64,000 nt of DNA from Pogostemon cablin (lineage: Eukaryota > Streptophyta > Magnoliopsida > Lamiales > Lamiaceae): NCBI GenBank assembly GCA_023678885.1, contig CM042955.1, positions 18,735,835-18,799,834 of the forward strand, read 5' to 3'. Under the pieces are notes generated by a model. That model saw nothing but the letters and a program-made list of their open reading frames with translations, had not been told where the DNA came from and searched no databases. Below are positions 59,601-64,000 of the stretch, piece after piece. Made by a program: the position numbers and the translations under genes. Numbering within the stretch: position 1 is the stretch's first letter; the number at the start of each line of letters is the position of its first letter.

Positions 59601-60521
59601 AAAATAAAGTTAAATAAATAACAAAATTTAGATTACCCCATTTTCAGAAAATTTAAAAAATTAAATAATAAAATAAAACATTAAAAGAAAACACGGAAAG
59701 GATGCGGATTGATTAATATTGATGTGTAAATAAATTCACGGCTAACCCGCGAGTTCTTAAATGGATTTTTAAGATCCGTCTCACAAATAAAGATCCGTAA
59801 GACGGTATCGTGCAAGTTTTTGCCTCTTTAGAATTACATTTACTTTGAGTTTAAGTTATCTAATAAACTGCACCCTCCGTCACTTTTAAATTGGTCGTTT
59901 TTTTTATAATTTAAATTAAGAAATATTATTATTTTATATAGTAGTGGATAATTAGTATTTCATCGGTCCCATAATAAATTTCACACTTTCTATTTTCGTC
60001 CATTTCATAATAAAATTCATAACCCAAGAAAGGAAATATCACATCAATCCACACTCCTAAAATCACATCTTAATTACAAATTGACAAATTCTTTTGGTGA
60101 GACGGGTCAATCCATCACTAAAGTATGCTTATTGTATACATAAAGTATGTTTAATGATTGTTAAAGTATGTTTTTTAAAATATGCTGGATTATGCATTAA
60201 AGTATGATTTTAGTGTGTAATAATATGATTTATTATTAGCATACTTTAACTACAAAATAAGCATACTTTAACTATAAAGTAAGCATACTTTAGTGATGAG
60301 CTAAACCGTCTCACACTCGTCTCACAAATAACCCGTCTCACAAGAGAGTTACTCTTACAAATTTACCACTCTCACATAACACACGTAATATATTTTATAA
60401 TTTATTTATCACCTAAAAATATTACAATACTTTCAAAAGTCAATAAAGTTTGTAAAAAAATAACTTTTTTTTAAACTCCATATCTATAGTAACGGTGAAG
60501 TTTATTATGAAATGAAAGAAT
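59601..60521. other. AT-rich spacer with an AAAGTATG-type MITE
   Basis: 60090-60350 carries gagacgggt...aaagtatgctt and the inverse aagcatactttaactata...cgtctcac, the family also seen near 36870-37060 and 37710-37970. No gene seen. Confidence 0.55.
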
Positions 60522-60618
60522 TACTCCCTCCGTCCCGGTCAAACTGCATCGTTTGACTGCATAAATCTCTCACAAAAGTTACAGTAAACGGTGCAATATG
60601 GGCGGGATGGAGGAAGTA
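60522..60618. mobile_element. Short Stowaway-type MITE, 97 bp
   Basis: Ends TACTCCCTCCGTCCCGG and GCGGGATGGAGGAAGTA, inverted. No coding sequence. Confidence 0.82.
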
Positions 60619-61333
60619 CGAGAGATGGATCACATGTGAGTACTATATATACATTCTTAGATAAGGGTTTTATAATTAATTCATTTAAAATCAAACGACA
60701 TTAAAAGATTTTTGGAGAAGGAAAGGTCTAAAAAAACATTGATTATAAAGATTACACAGTAGATCTTTGCAATTATCTAGAAGTAGTTTAATATTGACAT
60801 TACTATCATGCTTTTAGCTTAAATCATGTTTCTCCCTTATGTTGATACATTTGTAAGACTTGTTCTCTTAGAAGGATAATACTTGTGCCCGATAATAAAA
60901 TACAATTTTTTTAAAATCAAAATCAAAATCAAAAGAACTTGTGAAAAAATTCAACTTTAAAATAAGTGTAAAAGAAAATTTCCACTCATATCTTTAGCAA
61001 GATACCCAAAAATGTATGAAGGAAAGTCGTATTTGGATAATACATTACGTATAATACAGGAATAAGTCCAATATTTTAATTACTAGCATATAGCTAGGAC
61101 GATAATTGAACATTTTACGCACTCAACATATATGCATATAAATAAAAATAAGAATGAATAATGATGTCATTATTTAATTATTCAATAAAATAATATATAG
61201 TTAGAAAATTTGGTGGTACATTTCCTATTTCACATGTATTAAAAAAGTGACACGCGATAAAAAATTCTCATGTCTTTTAAAGTTGATATTTTGTTTTTAG
61301 AATATATAGATTATATATTTCACTTTCATGTTA
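60619..61333. other. AT-rich intergenic, no gene seen
   Basis: No repeats or frames worth naming. Confidence 0.55.
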
Positions 61334-61342
61334 TTCTTTTAA

Positions 61343-61664
61343 GGCTAATTATAGTGTGCACCCTGACATAGGGTGCACCATGTACAAATATAACCAAAAA
61401 CATATACAATTATGGGTAATAATGTATACAATTTAATTATTAATTTTTTTAATGAAAAATTGAGTATAAAAAATATACAATTATTAAAAAAACATGTATA
61501 CATTATTGAATAAAAAATTATGCACATATGGATGTTAGTTTTTTTAATGAAAAACTTAATGTGAAAAAAATATACAATTATTACAAAACACGTATACAAA
61601 ATAGAATAATATGTATACAAAATAGAATAAAAAGTCATACACATATGAGTGCATATATACACTC
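61343..61664. mobile_element. 9-bp-TSD MITE (GTGCACC family), copy 2
   Basis: A perfect 9-bp duplication TTCTTTTAA (61334-61342 and 61665-61673). It begins GGCTAATTATAGTGTGCACC and ends ...GTGCATATATACACTC. It is the reverse-orientation relative of 34344-34698, with the same two internal units. The duplication size points to a Mutator-type transposase. Confidence 0.87.
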
Positions 61665-61673
61665 TTCTTTTAA

Positions 61674-62548
61674 CAATTTATAATAAAAAAAAATACTATT
61701 AAAATATTACATAAAAATTCAAAAGGCCCAAAAGAAGCGTAGGTAGAGCAAATTATCCAAAAGTAAAAAAGCTTATTGGAGTAACACATGAGAAACAGAG
61801 CTTAAATTTGAGTGTTATAAAAATCTATTAAAATTACTACTTACTTTACTTGTGCTCCCAACAAACAAGTCCTTATTTGAGTTATTTCATCATTGGTAGC
61901 CTCAAAAATATCCATTCCCCTGGTCAATTATAAATTTGAGAGAGAGAAAGAAGGGGTTTTTGAAGTAAATGCAAAGTTGAGTTATTAGGTTAATGGCTTT
62001 ATCTCATAAGGCCCACTTCTCACACTAATATAATTAAAAGTAATTTTTTGCATATAGAAAAATGAAATTAAAAAAAAAAACTCTTTTTAAGTATTAATTT
62101 TTATTTTTGATAGAAGGGAGGAATAATATTTTAATATATAGTGGATATGTGTATTAGTGGTGTGTGTATCTTATGAAAATATATTTATTGTTTTGTATAG
62201 ACCCATTTACAAAAAAAAAAAAGAGAGAAAACACACTCTTTGTGTTGGAACAGATAAACATGATAAAATGCACTATTTTCAGTGGGACGGAGGGAGTAAT
62301 TATTGTACTCAACTCACTATAAAACCCAAAATACAATATTAATACATCTATTCACTACGCATTAAATTATAATACACTTTAATATACGTGAAAAAACTAA
62401 ATGAATACATATCGAGAGACGAATGGAGTATAAAAATTGATATTGATATCGTGGCACCGATGGTCCTGTTACATTTTATTATTACATCTTTTACTACATA
62501 CGTTAAATGAGTAATATATGTGAGAAAGAAAAATCTCAAATTCGTTTA
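61674..62548. other. Intergenic with Stowaway remnants
   Basis: A Stowaway right end (GTGGGACGGAGGGAGTA) lies at 62282-62298 with a degraded left end near 62110. A second remnant (gagacgaatggagta) ends near 62431. No gene seen. Confidence 0.55.
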
Positions 62549-62806
62549 GGTGATGTTTGTTTTGGATTTTGGGGAGTTTGAAATGAATAGTGATGTTGTG
62601 TTTGTTTTGGATTTTTGATAGATTAGATTTTAACTTTATATCAAATCAATGTGTAAGAATTTATTAATTTAGGTAAGAAAGTAGATGAGAGAGGAGAGAG
62701 AAAGAGAGAAAGTGTATTAATTGAGGAGAGAGAATATATATATGTATATATAGGGGTGATTTTTAAAATTTGGGTGTGAAATTTCAAAACTGGAACAAAC
62801 ATCCCT
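62549..62806. mobile_element. Harbinger-like (Tourist-type) MITE, 258 bp
   Basis: Starts GGTGATGTTTGTTTTGG and ends GGAACAAACATCCCT, flanked by TTA on both sides (62546-62548 and 62807-62809), the duplication typical of PIF/Harbinger. The interior is purine-rich (gagagaggagagagaaagag). Related to the remnant at 8178-8463. Confidence 0.72.
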
Positions 62807-62995
62807 TTAATGTTGATACTTTTTTAGTGGTTTGGATTCTTTGAGCCATTTTGGTATACCATCTCCTATGTTACATCATTAGATTGATGACACGTATGAG
62901 AGAGAGGGAAATTGTATCATAAAAAGAGAAGCTTAAATCCTAAGGGCAAAAATTGAATTTCTTAATTTTCCCTCTTACGTGTCAATCATATAAAG

Positions 62996-63274
62996 TACTC
63001 CCTCAATTCACTGTCAATCTATCCATTTTATCATCTTGGACCGTTCATCCTTAATCTATTCATTTCCTTTTTTGGACTATGAACCCACACTCTCCACTAA
63101 TACAAATAAAATATGGATCCACACTCTCCACTAATACAACTATCTAATACACACAAAATAATAATACTTTTTAATAGACCTGTAAAAAGTAAATGAATAC
63201 ATTGGGAAATAATAATACTTTTTAATCGACCTGTAAAAAGTAAATGAATACATTGGGAATGAAAGGAGGGAGTA
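62996..63274. mobile_element. Stowaway-type MITE, 279 bp, with internal duplication
   Basis: Ends TACTCCCTCAATTCAC and GAATGAAAGGAGGGAGTA, inverted. A unit of about 54 bp (aataataatactttttaat...cattggga) is duplicated at about 63156-63260. It lies upstream of the zinc-finger gene. Confidence 0.8.
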
Positions 63275-63633
63275 TGACATACAAAAATCATAGCACAAAA
63301 ATACCGGAGAGGATCCGTTGTATTTTTTTAGAGTACGGAGTATATGTCCATATACCGTGACTCGCTTATTCAATTATTCGGAATTAGAATATATCGTAAA
63401 ACTGGACTGCCATATTACATCATTTTTTGAGAAAATAAAGTAGAAATAAGTAAAAAGTAATATCGGTGGTGGAGATTTTAACCGAACCATGGTTAAGCAA
63501 AACCCTTTGACGTGGTTGGATGAATTAGTTTATATTGAAGGCCATTGTTTCCAAATTCTTGGTAATCATGACAGTGCCATTGGAGTGAAGTGAGGGAAAG
63601 TTAAGTTGAGAAAAAATTACTACCACATCTATC
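63275..63633 (+). promoter_or_regulatory. Presumed promoter and leader of the zinc-finger gene
   Basis: The 360 bp between the MITE and the ATG. No clear TATA box or known element was identified with confidence. Confidence 0.4.
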
Positions 63634-64000
63634 ATGATGATGATGACTGGAGATCATACTCGGTCAAATCCCACCGTCCAAATCCCCTCATGGGATTGCC
63701 ATTTCCTCGAAGATCCGACGCCCCACATTCACTCTTTCGATGCCTCCACCTACGACTCTGCCATGGCGGCGCTGCAGAGGTATCTTCCCTCCAACAAGGA
63801 CGACGACGCCGATGATTTCGACGTCCCCGTCGACGCCTTCTCATGCGATAATTTCCGAATGTTTGATTTCAAGGTGAAGAAATGCAGCGTTGCCAAGTCG
63901 CACGATTGGACGGAGTGCCCCTTCGCCCATCCCGGCGAAAAGGCGCGGCGGCGGGACCCGCGGAAGTACCACTACTCTGGCAGCGCGTGCCCCGACTTTC
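63634..64000 (+). CDS. RR-type tandem CCCH zinc-finger protein (3' end outside window)
   Basis: The frame runs open from 63634 to the window end (122 codons). Plant RR-TZF proteins bind AU-rich mRNA, shuttle between nucleus and cytoplasmic granules, and act in stress and hormone responses. The protein starts with four consecutive Met (MMMMTGDHTRSNPTVQIPSW), so any of them could be used; homologues of the AtTZF2/AtTZF3 type start MM.G. The arginine-rich domain is visible as C-X5-H-X4-C-X3-H (Cys84, His90, Cys95, His99: CSVAKSHDWTECPFAH) followed by PGEKARRRDPRKYHYSGS. The window ends at ACPDF, the start of the first CCCH finger. The gene is GC-rich relative to its surroundings, and no intron is seen in the visible part. 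Confidence 0.93.
   Translation, partial: MMMMTGDHTRSNPTVQIPSWDCHFLEDPTPHIHSFDASTYDSAMAALQRYLPSNKDDDADDFDVPVDAFSCDNFRMFDFKVKKCSVAKSHDWTECPFAHPGEKARRRDPRKYHYSGSACPDF

Noticed and set aside
63632..63844. Minus-strand arginine-rich frame
   Set aside because: It is antisense to the RR-TZF gene, whose plus-strand frame carries the conserved domain.

Overview
This is a 64 kb stretch of nuclear DNA from a flowering plant, very probably a eudicot. Evidence: split genes with GT-AG introns, plant-specific families (alpha Aurora kinase, RR-type tandem zinc finger, large glycine-rich membrane protein, RBOH, callose synthase), AT-rich intergenic DNA, and dense plant transposons. Protein style suggests an asterid, but I cannot name a species. 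There are no operons, CRISPR arrays or bacterial features.

Layout. 1-4273 (-): cytosolic-type arginyl-tRNA synthetase, 12 coding exons, cut by the left edge. 4314-7350 (-): a young gag-only LTR retrotransposon inserted 40 bp upstream of its start codon. 7883-15300: Stowaway MITE, a long-TIR Mutator-like element with nested insertions, a SINE and a second short Mutator-like element. 17199-17697 (-): RBOH (NADPH oxidase) pseudogene. 18967-20790 (-): TAF13. 22406-24812 (-): alpha-type Aurora kinase, 9 exons, with a mitosis-specific MSA motif upstream. 25100-36900: transposon-rich block (Stowaway, three hAT-like elements, truncated LINE, callose-synthase pseudogene fragments, a Mutator-like element carrying a ROH1/BPS1-like gene fragment, a minisatellite split by a SINE). 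38570-50698 (+): 22-exon gene for a glycine-rich, multi-pass membrane protein of about 1441 residues. 50700-63550: AT-rich DNA full of MITEs (Stowaway, CACTA, Mutator-type, Harbinger-type) with no convincing gene. 63634-64000 (+): the start of an RR-TZF CCCH zinc-finger gene, cut by the right edge.

The genes are unrelated housekeeping and regulatory genes (translation, transcription initiation, mitosis, cell surface, RNA binding) and do not form a pathway. Spliced reading frames were worked out by hand. The Aurora (882 nt) and glycine-rich (4326 nt) models close in frame, and the ArgRS exons join in frame over 1322 nt. I found no previously undescribed biological system. The most interesting items are the young retrotransposon sitting in the ArgRS leader in the same orientation as the gene, the Mutator-like element with captured ROH1-like sequence later split by a hAT element, and a 9-bp-TSD MITE family that retains one similar open frame in two diverged copies.
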